This document shows, piece after piece, positions 49,937 to 58,990 of a stretch of DNA of 64,000 nucleotides. The stretch spans positions 62,001-126,000 of the forward strand of contig JAAYKY010000001.1 of the NCBI GenBank assembly GCA_012522185.1. Direction: 5' to 3'. Within the stretch, counting starts at the first letter, position 1; the number at the start of each line of letters is the position of its first letter. The notes below the pieces were generated by a model. It was not told the origin of the DNA. It was given only the letters and a program-made list of their open reading frames with translations, and searched no databases. Made by a program: the position numbers and the translations under genes. Source of the DNA: Flavobacteriaceae bacterium (GTDB lineage Bacteria; Bacteroidota; Bacteroidia; Flavobacteriales; Weeksellaceae).

Positions 49937-50668
49937 TGGCAACAAATCGGGGTTGATGTCCAAAATATTTTCCCGTTTGTATCGCTCAATGAATTCATCC
50001 GTGAAATGCTCACTTCCCATTAATTTGTTGGTTTGAAGAAGTTTTTTTATGTCCAATTCCTTGTACTCCTTTAGCATTCTGATGGAAATTGGTTTATAGG
50101 AAAAATGCCAAGGCTCGTAAGCAAATCCTTTTCGACCGGGTGTGTTGGTGTAAACCAGATGAAACCCAAATTTTTCTGAATTCTCATCCAACCAGATTTT
50201 AAATTTCCGCATACGACCGCCTTCATTGAAATGAACTTCACTCAAAGGGTTGGATGGAATGCCTCGGGTCGAATCGATGATGTCGAGATCCGTTCCCCAA
50301 TGATGTCGCGAAGTGCCCGGAATGGTGCTGTATTGGATAATCTTCTCAATTGTTTTTTGATGCGAGAAACCTTGACTGCGGAAGCTTTTGTACTTACGCT
50401 CCCAAATCCCGTTTTGGTGCGTATAACTTCGATAACTTGAAATGACGTGCATATTGAAACCTTTTTCCTTGGCGGCTTTTCGTATCAAATTAAATTGGAG
50501 TCGTGCTTCTTCACGCAATTTAAAACCTTCTCCATAAAGCGCAGGTTTTCCTTTTCCGATTAATTCTTCTTCGGGAAATTCATTCATTAATTCAAAATGA
50601 AACTTTGGATTGAGGATAAGCAATCCGCCCATCAAAGTTGTTTTTTTGATAAAATCACGTCTGTGCAT
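49934..50668 (-). CDS. M15-family D,D-carboxypeptidase (VanY/DacB-like), Tat-type signal
   Basis: A 244-residue metallopeptidase of peptidoglycan remodelling. Zinc ligands appear in STIPGTSRHHWGTDLDII (HxxxxxxD) and YEPWHFSY (His), with SSYRSYTHQNGIWERKY. The N-terminus MHRRDFIKKTTLMGGLLIL resembles a twin-arginine signal peptide, so export through Tat with zinc already bound is possible. It is convergent with dps and is not in an obvious operon. Confidence 0.85.
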   Translation of the reverse strand: MHRRDFIKKTTLMGGLLILNPKFHFELMNEFPEEELIGKGKPALYGEGFKLREEARLQFNLIRKAAKEKGFNMHVISSYRSYTHQNGIWERKYKSFRSQGFSHQKTIEKIIQYSTIPGTSRHHWGTDLDIIDSTRGIPSNPLSEVHFNEGGRMRKFKIWLDENSEKFGFHLVYTNTPGRKGFAYEPWHFSYKPISIRMLKEYKELDIKKLLQTNKLMGSEHFTDEFIERYKRENILDINPDLLP

Positions 50669-50722
50669 TTGTCAAGTTAAATTAGAAAAATCAAATCAGT
50701 ATAAGCTATAAAGATAAGATAA

Positions 50723-50770
50723 AACCTTGTCAAGATTGCTATTCAGCGTAAAAATCACCTTGACAAGGTT
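50723..50770. repeat. 12-base inverted repeat AACCTTGTCAAG / CTTGACAAGGTT
   Basis: Perfect arms at 50723-50734 and 50759-50770 around a 24-base loop, between the M15 peptidase and pepT genes. On the minus strand it is followed by a T-rich stretch, so it may terminate pepT; the long loop is atypical. Confidence 0.6.
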
Positions 50771-50827
50771 GATTGATTAAATTAAAACAGATGATTTCGG
50801 GAGCCTCAATCAGCTGCTAAATAATTT

Positions 50828-52069
50828 TTATTTCTCTGCAACGAGTTCACCGATTCTCACAATGACTTCCACCGCTTTTTCCATCGACTCCAAAGGAACG
50901 TATTCATAAGGTCCGTGGAAATTATGTCCGCCCGCAAAAATATTCGGACAAGGAAGTCCCATAAAACTCAGTCTTGAACCATCAGTTCCACCACGAATGG
51001 GTTTGATGTTCGGTTCGATTCCTACATCTTTCAACGCTTGTTCTGCGATTTCCACCGATTGGAATTTTTCCTTCACCTTTTCGACCATATTATAATATTG
51101 GTCATTCATATCCAGGATGATGTTGTCTTCGCCATATTCCGCACGCATTTCCGCTACAATTTGTTCCACGAGTTTTTTTCGGGCTTCAAATTGGGTCATA
51201 TCGTGGTCACGGATGATGTATTTGATGGTCGCTTCCGAAACATTTCCTTCGAAATCATTCAAATGGAAAAATCCTTCACGACCGTCGGTCAATTCCGGTA
51301 CTTCGTCGGAAGGTAACTGATCAGCAAATTCTCTGGCAAGCGTGATGGCATTTACCATTTGGTTTTTGGCATAACCGGGATGCACGCTTTTTCCTTTGAA
51401 AGTCAGATGCGCATAAGCTGCATTGAAATTTTCATATTCCAATTCCCCGATTTCGCTTCCGTCCATTGTATAAGCCCATTCCGCACCGAATTTTTCCACA
51501 TCAAAGAAATCCGCTCCGCGTCCGACTTCTTCGTCTGGCGTGAAACCAACGGCAATTCTTCCGTGTTTGATTTCGGGATTTGCGATCAGGTATTCCATGG
51601 CGGTAACGATTTCAGCAACGCCGGCTTTGTCGTCCGCACCTAATAAAGTTGTTCCGTCGGTTGTGATGATGGTTTGACCTTTGTATTGTTTCAGTTCTGG
51701 GAATTCCTCCGGATTCAGGTTCATTTTTAATTCTGCATTCAAAACGATATTTCCGCCGTCATAATTTTCAATGATTTGCGGTTTTACATTTTCACCCGAA
51801 TAATCCGGTGAAGTATCAAAATGCGAAACAAATCCTATCGTGGGAACTTCTTTGTCAATATTGGAAGGCAGATAGCCCATTACGTATGCATTGTCGTCGA
51901 TGGAAACATCTTCCAATCCGATGGATTTTAATTCTTCGAATAAATATTTTGCGATGTCCCATTGCCTTTCCGAACTTGGAAACTCATCCACAAAAGGAAT
52001 ACTTTCCGAATAAAAACTTACATATTTCAAAAAGCGGTTTTTGAGTTTTTCACTCCATATTTTGTCCAT
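50828..52069 (-). CDS. pepT: Peptidase T (tripeptide aminopeptidase)
   Basis: About 413 residues, M20 zinc peptidase that removes N-terminal residues from tripeptides in the cytoplasm. Metal ligands are in IGFVSHFDTSPDYSG, LLGADDKAGVAEIVTAMEYL and FTPDEEVGRGADFFD, with GGTDGSRLSFMGLPCPNIFAGGHNFHG near the C-terminus. ATG at 52069 is preferred to a TTG three codons upstream. It diverges from mvaB by about 65 bases. Confidence 0.95.
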   Translation of the reverse strand: MDKIWSEKLKNRFLKYVSFYSESIPFVDEFPSSERQWDIAKYLFEELKSIGLEDVSIDDNAYVMGYLPSNIDKEVPTIGFVSHFDTSPDYSGENVKPQIIENYDGGNIVLNAELKMNLNPEEFPELKQYKGQTIITTDGTTLLGADDKAGVAEIVTAMEYLIANPEIKHGRIAVGFTPDEEVGRGADFFDVEKFGAEWAYTMDGSEIGELEYENFNAAYAHLTFKGKSVHPGYAKNQMVNAITLAREFADQLPSDEVPELTDGREGFFHLNDFEGNVSEATIKYIIRDHDMTQFEARKKLVEQIVAEMRAEYGEDNIILDMNDQYYNMVEKVKEKFQSVEIAEQALKDVGIEPNIKPIRGGTDGSRLSFMGLPCPNIFAGGHNFHGPYEYVPLESMEKAVEVIVRIGELVAEK

Positions 52070-52134
52070 ATACTTCAAATTTTTTGGTAAAAGTAGGAAA
52101 TTCTATATCTTTCAGCCCGCAAATAACAAACAAA

Positions 52135-52992
52135 ATGAGCGAAAGGATAAAGATTGTGGATTGTCCGCGTGATGCCATGCAGGGAATTCACAATTTCATC
52201 AAAACAGAAGATAAAATTGATCATCTGACTCTGCTTTTGAAAGTAGGTTTTGATACAATCGACTGCGGAAGTTTTGTTTCGCCCAAAATCATTCCCCAAA
52301 TGGCCGATACGGCCGAAGTTCTGAAAGCAGTTAAGGACATAAAACACCATTCAAAACTTTCGGTTATCATCGCAAGCGAAGGCGGAGCCGAACGTGCAAT
52401 GGAGCATGAAAATGTGGATTATCTCGGTTTTCCTTTCTCGATTTCGGAACAATTTCAAAAAGACAATACCCATAAATCAAGGGAAGAAGCTTTTCAAAGT
52501 ATCCTAAATATTTCGAAGCGAATTGAAGGAAGCAATAAAGAAATTCTGCTTTATTTTTCCATGGCTTTTGGAAATCCGTATAAGGAAGAATGGAATGTGG
52601 AAATGGTGAATGAGTGGGCAGAAAGATTTGCCGAAATCGGAATTCGAAGAATTAATTTGTCGGATACAACTTCTGTGGCAGCTACAAAAGATGTCCAAGA
52701 ATTATTTAGTAAACTGATAAAAAAATACCCTGAAATTGAATTTGGTGCGCATTTCCATTCGGAATATTCAGATTGGCACGCCAAAGTGGATGCTGCTTAT
52801 CAAAACGGTTGCAGAAGATTTGACGGAGCTATCAAAGGATTTGGGGGTTGCCCGATGGCCAAAAGTGATTTGGTCGGAAATACACCTACCGAAAAATTGA
52901 TTACCTATGCCGAAAGTGTAGGAGCGGAGCACGGTTTGAATTTATTTGCATTTGAGTCGGCTTATAATTCAGCGATACGCGTAATGGGTTAA
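52135..52992 (+). CDS. Hydroxymethylglutaryl-CoA lyase
   Basis: A 285-residue TIM-barrel lyase of the HMGL family that splits HMG-CoA into acetyl-CoA and acetoacetate in leucine breakdown. The metal and substrate residues are in IVDCPRDAMQG (Asp/Arg), FGAHFHSEYSDWHAKVDAAYQNG (HxH), and the catalytic cysteine in GFGGCPMAK. ATG at 52135 matches family starts; a longer GTG start at 52084 would add 17 unsupported residues. It is 7 bases upstream of the first SurA-like gene. Confidence 0.9.
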   Translation: MSERIKIVDCPRDAMQGIHNFIKTEDKIDHLTLLLKVGFDTIDCGSFVSPKIIPQMADTAEVLKAVKDIKHHSKLSVIIASEGGAERAMEHENVDYLGFPFSISEQFQKDNTHKSREEAFQSILNISKRIEGSNKEILLYFSMAFGNPYKEEWNVEMVNEWAERFAEIGIRRINLSDTTSVAATKDVQELFSKLIKKYPEIEFGAHFHSEYSDWHAKVDAAYQNGCRRFDGAIKGFGGCPMAKSDLVGNTPTEKLITYAESVGAEHGLNLFAFESAYNSAIRVMG

Positions 52993-52999
52993 AGAGATA

Positions 53000-53905
53000 A
53001 TGAAAAGAGAAATTTTGCGTTCTAAACGAATGAAAGGAGTCAATAATTTAGTATTCGGAATCATCATTTTGTCAGGTTTTGCAGCTTGTAAAGGGAAAAT
53101 TGATTTTTCCAAAAAGAAGGCCGATGACGAAAAGGTTATTGTCCAATACGGCGAACATTTCCTTACCGATAGAGACATTCTTTTGGTTTTGCCCAGTGAA
53201 TACACAGCGGAAGACAGCGCGAAATTGGTGAAAGCTTATGTGGAAGAATGGGTGAAAAAGAAAGCTATTGTGGACAAAGCCGAAGCCAATATTGACGAAC
53301 TTACCTTAAAGGAAATCGACAATAAAATGGTGGAATATCGGCAGGATTTGCTCATCAATGCTTATAATAATTACCTGATTGAAAAAAATATCAAAGATTC
53401 TGTTTCTGAAAAGGAAATTCAGGATTATTTTGAAAAACACAAAGAAAGTTTTCCCTTGAGCAAAGATATTGTACGTTATCGGGCTGTAATTGTGGAGAAA
53501 AAAGATGAAGCGAGAGCCGAGAAATTGTTCAATTCGGGGCGTGATGAAGATTTTGATGAATTGATGAAATTGGTATTGGTTGCGGGAACTCCCTACCAAG
53601 ACAATGACACCATTTGGCATTCAACAGAGGTTTTGGCAGCTCAATACCCTCAATTGAACCAAGGAAATAATTTGAATCAATTGTTGAATCGTCGTCGAAT
53701 AAAGATGTCGGATGATTTGCACGTGACGCTGATTCGTGTTCTAAGTTTCAAGCCCAAAGGTTCCGAAGCACCTTATGAATTTGTTAAACCTACCATAAAA
53801 AATCTTTTGCTAAACAAAAGAAAGTTAAATTTGCTCGGTGATTTACAAAATCAATTGTACAAAGAAGCCATAAATAAAAATCAAATTAAAATAAATGAAA
53901 ATTAA
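53000..53905 (+). CDS. SurA/PpiC-like periplasmic chaperone lipoprotein
   Basis: A 301-residue lipoprotein; the lipobox is in IILSGFAACKGK. The N-terminal helical region (YGEHFLTDRDILLVLPSEY...EEWVKKKAIVDKAE) resembles the SurA chaperone core, followed by a helical linker and SVSEKEIQDYFEKHKESFPL. A clear parvulin active site is not seen, so it may be a chaperone without isomerase activity. The start is ATG at 53000 or 53030. It overlaps the next SurA-like gene by 11 bases, so they are coupled. Confidence 0.75.
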   Translation: MKREILRSKRMKGVNNLVFGIIILSGFAACKGKIDFSKKKADDEKVIVQYGEHFLTDRDILLVLPSEYTAEDSAKLVKAYVEEWVKKKAIVDKAEANIDELTLKEIDNKMVEYRQDLLINAYNNYLIEKNIKDSVSEKEIQDYFEKHKESFPLSKDIVRYRAVIVEKKDEARAEKLFNSGRDEDFDELMKLVLVAGTPYQDNDTIWHSTEVLAAQYPQLNQGNNLNQLLNRRRIKMSDDLHVTLIRVLSFKPKGSEAPYEFVKPTIKNLLLNKRKLNLLGDLQNQLYKEAINKNQIKINEN

Positions 53906-55256
53906 TATCTATTTACTCTTGCTGATTTTCAGCGTTTCATCAATAGGTGTAAACGCTCAGCCTAAGCAGGATAATCCATTGAATCAATTGAAACTGGATG
54001 GAGTAGCAGCAGTAGTCGGAGATGAAATCATTCTGGATTCCGATATTGAACGAGATTATGTTCAGGCCAAAATGCAAGGGTATCAAGTAGAGAACGAATG
54101 TGATTTCTTGGAAAACATCCTCATCGATAAATTATTATTGACCAAAGCAAAAGAAGATACTTTGGTGATTGTAACCAATGATTTAGTGGAAAGACAGGTC
54201 GATAATACGATTCAAAGATTCTTGACGCAAGGAAGTGAAAGGGAAATTCTGGATTATTTTGGGTACAATACCATGCCAGAATTCCGTCAGGAGCTTCGCG
54301 GAATTATGCGTGATCAGGCTTATGCACAAAGAAAACAGGAGCTCATAACCCAAGGTCTGGATGCGACTCCAGAAGAAGTACGCTTGTTTTATGAGAAATT
54401 CAAAGATGAGCTTCCAGATATCCCGGAAGAAGTAGAACTCAGCCATATTGTTTTGGCACCTGAAATTTTTCCCGAAAACGAACAAAAAGTGATCGATGAA
54501 TTGATGATGCACAAAAGCGATGTGGAACAAGGTTCAAGTTTTGCGACCAAAGCAATTCTCTATTCTCAGGATCCCGGATCTTCTGGCAACGGCGGATTAA
54601 TCCAAAATGTAAAAAGAGGGCAGATGGTACCGGAATTTGATGCCGTGGTTTTTAACCTTCAAGAAGGCGAAATTTCCGAGCCATTTAAAACGGATTTTGG
54701 TTACCACATAGCATTATTGGAAAAAAGAAGAGGACAAGAATTGGACGTTCGACATATTTTAATTCAATTAAAGCCCACGGCCGAGGAACTCGCCCTGACC
54801 CGTCAAAAAGCAGACTCTATCATCTTGCAAATTGAAACCGGAGAATTAACTTTTAAAGAAGCTGCTTTTCGTTATTCAATCGATAAATACACCAAATTTA
54901 ACGCTGGAAAATTAATGGATCAGAATACGGGTGAAGACAAAATGGATCGATCCAAATTACCTACCAAAACTTTGATGTCGATTGCAGGATTGAGTGATGG
55001 AGATATTTCAGAACCTTTTGAGGATGAATTCGATCGAAAGGCTGTTATGCGGATCATCAAATTGGAAAGGACTATTCCCGAACATAAAATCAATTTAGAG
55101 ACCGATTATGCACGGCTGAAAAATTTAACTATCAGTACAAAACGACAAGAAACGGTGATGAATTGGGTGGCTGAACAAATTGATGATACATTTTTTAGTA
55201 TCGATAGCGATTATGAACATTGCGACTTTCGTTTGAACTGGAGAAAAGCTGATTAA
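53895..55256 (+). CDS. SurA-like peptidyl-prolyl isomerase with two parvulin domains
   Basis: A 453-residue periplasmic protein. Signal peptide (1-21) is followed by the SurA N-terminal domain (LDGVAAVVGDEIILDSDIERDYVQAK). Two parvulin domains follow, with HIVLAPEIFPENEQKV...SSFATKAILYSQDPGSSGNGG and DVRHILIQLKPTAEELALTRQKADSI. It folds outer-membrane barrel proteins, which this genome encodes in number. It ends with a strong terminator. The upstream overlapping gene is a related chaperone lipoprotein. Confidence 0.92.
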   Translation: MKINIYLLLLIFSVSSIGVNAQPKQDNPLNQLKLDGVAAVVGDEIILDSDIERDYVQAKMQGYQVENECDFLENILIDKLLLTKAKEDTLVIVTNDLVERQVDNTIQRFLTQGSEREILDYFGYNTMPEFRQELRGIMRDQAYAQRKQELITQGLDATPEEVRLFYEKFKDELPDIPEEVELSHIVLAPEIFPENEQKVIDELMMHKSDVEQGSSFATKAILYSQDPGSSGNGGLIQNVKRGQMVPEFDAVVFNLQEGEISEPFKTDFGYHIALLEKRRGQELDVRHILIQLKPTAEELALTRQKADSIILQIETGELTFKEAAFRYSIDKYTKFNAGKLMDQNTGEDKMDRSKLPTKTLMSIAGLSDGDISEPFEDEFDRKAVMRIIKLERTIPEHKINLETDYARLKNLTISTKRQETVMNWVAEQIDDTFFSIDSDYEHCDFRLNWRKAD

Positions 55257-55276
55257 AAAGACAATACCTTATTTTG

Positions 55277-55309
55277 AAATGCATTTGCCTTGGCAAATGC
55301 ATTTTTTTT
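55277..55309 (+). terminator. Terminator of the SurA operon
   Basis: AAATGCATTTGCC-TT-GGCAAATGCATTT (13-base arms) with T8. Confidence 0.9.
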
Positions 55310-55396
55310 GCATAAGGAATTTAGATGAGAAATAAAACAGGAAAAACCCCTTTTTTTTATAGGATTTTTCCTTGCATTTCTTTCAATTTAAAATTA

Positions 55397-55404
55397 TAAT
55401 TTTG
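55397..55404 (+). promoter_or_regulatory. Promoter -7 box TAATTTTG of the candidate small RNA
   Basis: Exact TAnnTTTG match, with CTTG (55371-55374) 22 bases upstream as a possible -33 element. It lies downstream of the surA terminator and is not adjacent to a coding start. Confidence 0.5.
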
Positions 55405-55408
55405 GAAA

Positions 55409-55546
55409 GCAATAATAGCCTATTGCAAATGTGCTAATTTATTACAGTGTGTGTAAGATTTAAACTCAATTACCTCTATCTAGCCTAACTAAAAAGACAA
55501 CCTTAGTGCCTTCCGAATTTCTCTCTACTTTCGGAAGGTTTTTTTT
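55409..55546 (+). ncRNA. Candidate small RNA between surA and ftsY (about 138 bases)
   Basis: A transcription unit is predicted between a -7 box (55397-55404) and a strong terminator (CCTTCCGAA 55509-55517, TTCGGAAGG 55530-55538, then T8). It begins with a perfect hairpin, GCAATA-ATAGCC-TATTGC (55409-55426). The only ATG inside opens a two-codon frame, so it does not encode a protein. The preceding surA operon already has its own terminator, so this second one needs another source of transcription. It accounts for most of the 344-base gap; the remaining sequence is A/T-rich with nothing else seen. Family unknown. Confidence 0.5.
55509..55546 (+). terminator. Terminator of the candidate small RNA
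   Basis: Nine-base arms around a 12-base loop followed by T8. Confidence 0.85.
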
Positions 55547-55600
55547 ATCTTAAAACGAAAACTGATTTGAAAATTAGTTTTGAAACAATTTCTTAGGGAA

Positions 55601-56557
55601 TTATTTTTTAAAGAAACTATCCACGAATTCAAACTTATCAAAAGCTTGTAAGTCATTCATGCCCTCCCCGACACCAATGTATTTGACCGGTATTTGAAAT
55701 TGATCAGAAATACCTATGACAACACCTCCTTTTGCCGTCCCGTCTAGTTTGGTAACTGCCAATGAAGTAACTTCTGTGGCTTGTGTAAATTGTTTGGCTT
55801 GTTCAAATGCATTTTGCCCCGTTGAGCCATCGAGAACGAGTAGAACTTCATGAGGAGCATTGGGGTAAACTTTCTGCATCACTCTTTTAATTTTGGAGAG
55901 CTCATTCATCAAATTGATTTTATTGTGCAATCTACCCGCGGTGTCAATCAGCACCACATCGGCTCCCTGGGATTTGGCCGATTGGAGCGTGTCAAAAGCA
56001 ACAGAGGCAGGGTCGGAGCCCATTTCTTGTTTGACGATTGGTACGCCGGCTCTTTCGGACCAAATGACAAGCTGATCGACTGCTGCAGCGCGGAAGGTGT
56101 CAGCTGCGCCTAAAACTACTTTTTTCCCTTGGAGTTTGAACTGATTGGCGAGCTTTCCAATCGTGGTGGTTTTACCCACGCCGTTTACTCCAACTACCAT
56201 GATTACGTAGGGTTCGTTTTGTTCGGGAATATCGTAACCTCTGGATTGGTCTGAGTTATTTTCAGAAAGCAATCCGGCTATTTCTTCGCGCAATATTTGA
56301 TTGAGTTCGTTGGTGCCGACATATTTGTCGCGTGCTACTCTTTCTTCAATTCTTTTGATGATTTTGAGTGTGGTTTCCACGCCTACATCGGAAGTGATCA
56401 GAACTTCTTCCAGATCGTCGAGAACTTCTTCATCGACTTTTGATTTTCCGGCAACGGATCGGCTTAATTTATCAAAAAATGACTGTTTGGACTTTTCCAA
56501 TCCTTCGTCAAGTTTTTCCTTGCTTTCTTTTCCCAGAATTTTTTTGAACCAGCTCAC
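55601..56557 (-). CDS. ftsY: Signal recognition particle receptor FtsY
   Basis: A 318-residue SRP GTPase that receives ribosome-SRP complexes at the inner membrane. The NG domain shows GVNGVGKTTTIGKLA (G1), DTFRAAAVDQL, DTAGRLHNK, TKLDGTAKGG and GVGEGMNDLQAF. The acidic A domain found in proteobacteria is short here (residues 1-30). It works with the SRP RNA encoded at 59097. It has its own promoter behind a terminator after the DUF4295 gene. Confidence 0.96.
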   Translation of the reverse strand: MSWFKKILGKESKEKLDEGLEKSKQSFFDKLSRSVAGKSKVDEEVLDDLEEVLITSDVGVETTLKIIKRIEERVARDKYVGTNELNQILREEIAGLLSENNSDQSRGYDIPEQNEPYVIMVVGVNGVGKTTTIGKLANQFKLQGKKVVLGAADTFRAAAVDQLVIWSERAGVPIVKQEMGSDPASVAFDTLQSAKSQGADVVLIDTAGRLHNKINLMNELSKIKRVMQKVYPNAPHEVLLVLDGSTGQNAFEQAKQFTQATEVTSLAVTKLDGTAKGGVVIGISDQFQIPVKYIGVGEGMNDLQAFDKFEFVDSFFKK

Positions 56558-56577
56558 TTTTCAAATAATTTAGACCG

Positions 56578-56585
56578 CAAAGATA
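56578..56585 (-). promoter_or_regulatory. Promoter -7 box of ftsY
   Basis: Minus-strand TATCTTTG, exact consensus, 21 bases before the ATG and just downstream of the L28-L33-DUF4295 terminator. Confidence 0.5.
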
Positions 56586-56606
56586 CGGAATGTTAAAATA
56601 AAAAAA

Positions 56607-56624
56607 GCCCACTATAGAGTGGAC
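56607..56624 (-). terminator. Terminator of the rpmB-rpmG-DUF4295 operon
   Basis: Minus-strand GTCCACT pairs with AGTGGGC (one T-G) around CTAT and is followed by T6-T7. Confidence 0.75.
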
Positions 56625-56664
56625 TTAAAACCTTTAAAATTTATTTTGCAAATACAGGGTAAAC

Positions 56665-56814
56665 TTATTTGAAAAACTCGTTTACGTTATCTGAATTTAC
56701 TACTCTTTCGTCAAAATAGTAGGCACCAGTTTTTGGCGATTTTACCATTTTGATAACTTTCGTCATTTTTTTGGATGCACCTGTCTGTAAGGTTGCTACG
56801 GTCTTCTTTGCCAT
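56665..56814 (-). CDS. DUF4295 family small basic protein
   Basis: A 49-residue basic protein read from ATG at 56814: MAKKTVATLQTGASKKMTKV, then IKMVKSPKTGAYYFDE, ending NVNEFFK. This is the Bacteroidota-specific DUF4295 family, nearly always encoded right after L28 and L33. That placement and the basic charge suggest a lineage-specific ribosome component, possibly the protein described as bL38, which I cannot confirm here. It starts 10 bases after the rpmG stop and ends before a terminator. Confidence 0.9.
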   Translation of the reverse strand: MAKKTVATLQTGASKKMTKVIKMVKSPKTGAYYFDERVVNSDNVNEFFK

Positions 56815-56824
56815 GGTTTACTAT

Positions 56825-57007
56825 TTATTTTATTTCTTTATGAACGGTATATTTTTTCAATACAGGATTGAATTTTTTCAATTCAATTCTGTCTGGTGTG
56901 TTCTTTTTATTTTTGGTTGTGATGTAACGAGACATTCCCGGCATTCCGCTTTCTTTGTGCTCTGTACATTCCAAAATTACTTGTACTCTGTTTCCTTTCT
57001 TTGCCAT
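56825..57007 (-). CDS. rpmG: 50S ribosomal protein L33
   Basis: A 60-residue L33: [17 protein letters not shown] and [23 protein letters not shown], ending VHKEIK. Only one cysteine (in LECTEH) remains, so this is the C- form lacking the four-cysteine zinc ribbon. It sits 11 bases behind rpmB and 10 bases before the DUF4295 gene. Confidence 0.96.
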   Translation of the reverse strand: MAKKGNRVQVILECTEHKESGMPGMSRYITTKNKKNTPDRIELKKFNPVLKKYTVHKEIK

Positions 57008-57018
57008 GATGAATGCAA

Positions 57019-57255
57019 TTAATCGATTAACCCGTTTTTACGACCACGTTTTACAGCTTCCTCCACACCAATTTTATTGATGGTTTTCAAACCGTGTGCA
57101 GATACTCTAAGCGTAATCCACTCGCCAGAATCGGGCATAAAAAATTTCTTTTTAAACAAATTCACTTGAAAAGTGCGCTTTGTTTTATTGTTAGCGTGAG
57201 ATACATGGTTTCCAACCATTCTTCTCTTTCCAGTAATTTGACAAATTTTCGACAT
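57019..57255 (-). CDS. rpmB: 50S ribosomal protein L28
   Basis: A 78-residue L28: [29 protein letters not shown], then [26 protein letters not shown]. It heads the L28-L33-DUF4295 operon. A minus-strand TATCTTTG promoter lies about 26 bases upstream. Confidence 0.97.
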   Translation of the reverse strand: MSKICQITGKRRMVGNHVSHANNKTKRTFQVNLFKKKFFMPDSGEWITLRVSAHGLKTINKIGVEEAVKRGRKNGLID

Positions 57256-57280
57256 TTGTTCCTGTTTTTTTTTCGGACTG

Positions 57281-57288
57281 CAAAGATA
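57281..57288 (-). promoter_or_regulatory. Promoter -7 box of rpmB operon
   Basis: Minus-strand TATCTTTG exact match, with TTTTG-type -33 sequence 15 to 21 bases further upstream. Confidence 0.6.
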
Positions 57289-57323
57289 GGAATATATAAT
57301 TCACAAAAACAAAAATTTAGAGG

Positions 57324-58985
57324 TTAAATTTTCTTTTTCTTTTTCTTTCGGTTTAATATTTCCCAAGCAATCGTATATCCTAAGAGAATTCCAGCAATCA
57401 AAAGTGCGATTTTGGCTATGTAATCTCCATGTTTTGTATAGAAGGTTAATTCATTGTTTAATTTGGCTTTGCCAATGAGTGCGCCCTTGGTCTCATAGGG
57501 AAGAGAGGAAGTGATTTCTCCTTTTTGATTGATGAAAGCCGAAATGCCGGAATTAGCCGATCTCACAATGTCTCTTCTTGTTTCGATAGCTCTTAGATTG
57601 CCGAAAAGCAATAATTCTTTGTGCCCGTCTGAATCCCCCCACCAGGAGTCATTGGTCATGATGAATAATACATTGGCGCCGTTTTTAACATAACCAGTTG
57701 TAAATTCACCGTAAATTGATTCATAACAAATAATCGGTGCTACCACTGCATCGTTAAATGAGTTTCGGAAAACCGAGCGTTCTTCTTGAGTCAAATGCGT
57801 TCGGACAGTTCCTCCGAAGTTCAACATGATATCCCCTAAAATAGGCTTCAATGTTTTCATATAAGGGAAATGTTCAACGCCCACAACTAATTTAGATTTA
57901 TGGTAATATTGAATCGAGTCTTTGGCGTTTAGCTGGATGCCCGAATTGGTAACATCAATCCAAGTATCGCTATTCCCATATTTCGTTGCGGTTTCAGAAG
58001 CGAGTTTTTGGTAAGGATAAAACCGCATCAATTCCACTCCCGAAACAAAGCTCATTTCAGGGTATTGATGGAAGTTAGTTTGAAGCATTTGGATTAAATA
58101 ATCCGATTCCAATTTATCGATGTTCAATCCAGGGCCAGGTCCTGGAAATGCAGTTTCGGGTGCGACTACAAACTGAACTTCTGGTTGCATATGATTATGC
58201 GTTAATTCAATTAAATCATTGACAATCTGAAAAGACTCCTTATTGTACTTTTCCGTGTAGGGATTTAATTTAGGCTGCAAAGCCATTGCAGTTATTTCCT
58301 CTCCTTTTTCTTCGTAATTTGCATAAATAATATAGGAGGCTCCAATGGGGAACCCTATCCAGAGTAGAGTATAGACGATGAGTTTGTTGCGTAATTTCTT
58401 CTCTTTTAAATTGAGATAACCGTATAAAAAGTAAAAAACAATAAGATTACCGACCAGAACCCAAAGTGTTCCGCCAAAAGTTCCGGTGTATTCATACCAT
58501 TGGATCCATTTCGGATAATTCGCAAAGCCATTTCCAAGATTGAACCAAGGCCAAGTCATCTCCCAGTTGAGGTGGAATTTCTCAAAACAAATCCAAATGG
58601 CTGCGAAAAATGGAATGCTATAAAAATTTCCAGCTTTGGATTTCACCCAATGGTAGAGCTGAAAAACAAGACTCATCAAAAGTGCATTTGCGAAAACAGG
58701 GAAAAGATAAGCCGTCCAAGAGTTTTGCCATTGACCTTCTGAATTTAATTCTTGTGCATAATGAAGCCACCAAATACCGATTGCATTCCAAATGAAAAAC
58801 GCCAGGTAGGCAAGACCAAAGATTTTCCAGCCTTTTCGTTTAAGGTCGGTCATTTGGGCAATTTTATTCTCTGCAAACAGAAGAGGAACAAAACCAAAGA
58901 AAAGCAAAAGTGGGAAACCTTTTGAAGGCCAGCCCATAGCAAGTAGTAATCCGGAGAGGATTGCGTATAAAATATATTTCAGCAT
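57324..58985 (-). CDS. lnt: Apolipoprotein N-acyltransferase
   Basis: A 553-residue inner-membrane enzyme that adds the third acyl chain to lipoproteins. Six to seven N-terminal transmembrane helices precede a nitrilase domain at residues about 230-500. The nucleophile-triad residues are visible: Glu in FVVAPETAFPGPG, Lys in YHKSKLVVGVEHFPYMK, Cys in APIICYESIYG. Its substrates include the many lipoproteins in this window. It has a -7 box upstream. Confidence 0.93.
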   Translation of the reverse strand: MLKYILYAILSGLLLAMGWPSKGFPLLLFFGFVPLLFAENKIAQMTDLKRKGWKIFGLAYLAFFIWNAIGIWWLHYAQELNSEGQWQNSWTAYLFPVFANALLMSLVFQLYHWVKSKAGNFYSIPFFAAIWICFEKFHLNWEMTWPWFNLGNGFANYPKWIQWYEYTGTFGGTLWVLVGNLIVFYFLYGYLNLKEKKLRNKLIVYTLLWIGFPIGASYIIYANYEEKGEEITAMALQPKLNPYTEKYNKESFQIVNDLIELTHNHMQPEVQFVVAPETAFPGPGPGLNIDKLESDYLIQMLQTNFHQYPEMSFVSGVELMRFYPYQKLASETATKYGNSDTWIDVTNSGIQLNAKDSIQYYHKSKLVVGVEHFPYMKTLKPILGDIMLNFGGTVRTHLTQEERSVFRNSFNDAVVAPIICYESIYGEFTTGYVKNGANVLFIMTNDSWWGDSDGHKELLLFGNLRAIETRRDIVRSANSGISAFINQKGEITSSLPYETKGALIGKAKLNNELTFYTKHGDYIAKIALLIAGILLGYTIAWEILNRKKKKKKI

Positions 58986-58990
58986 AAGCG

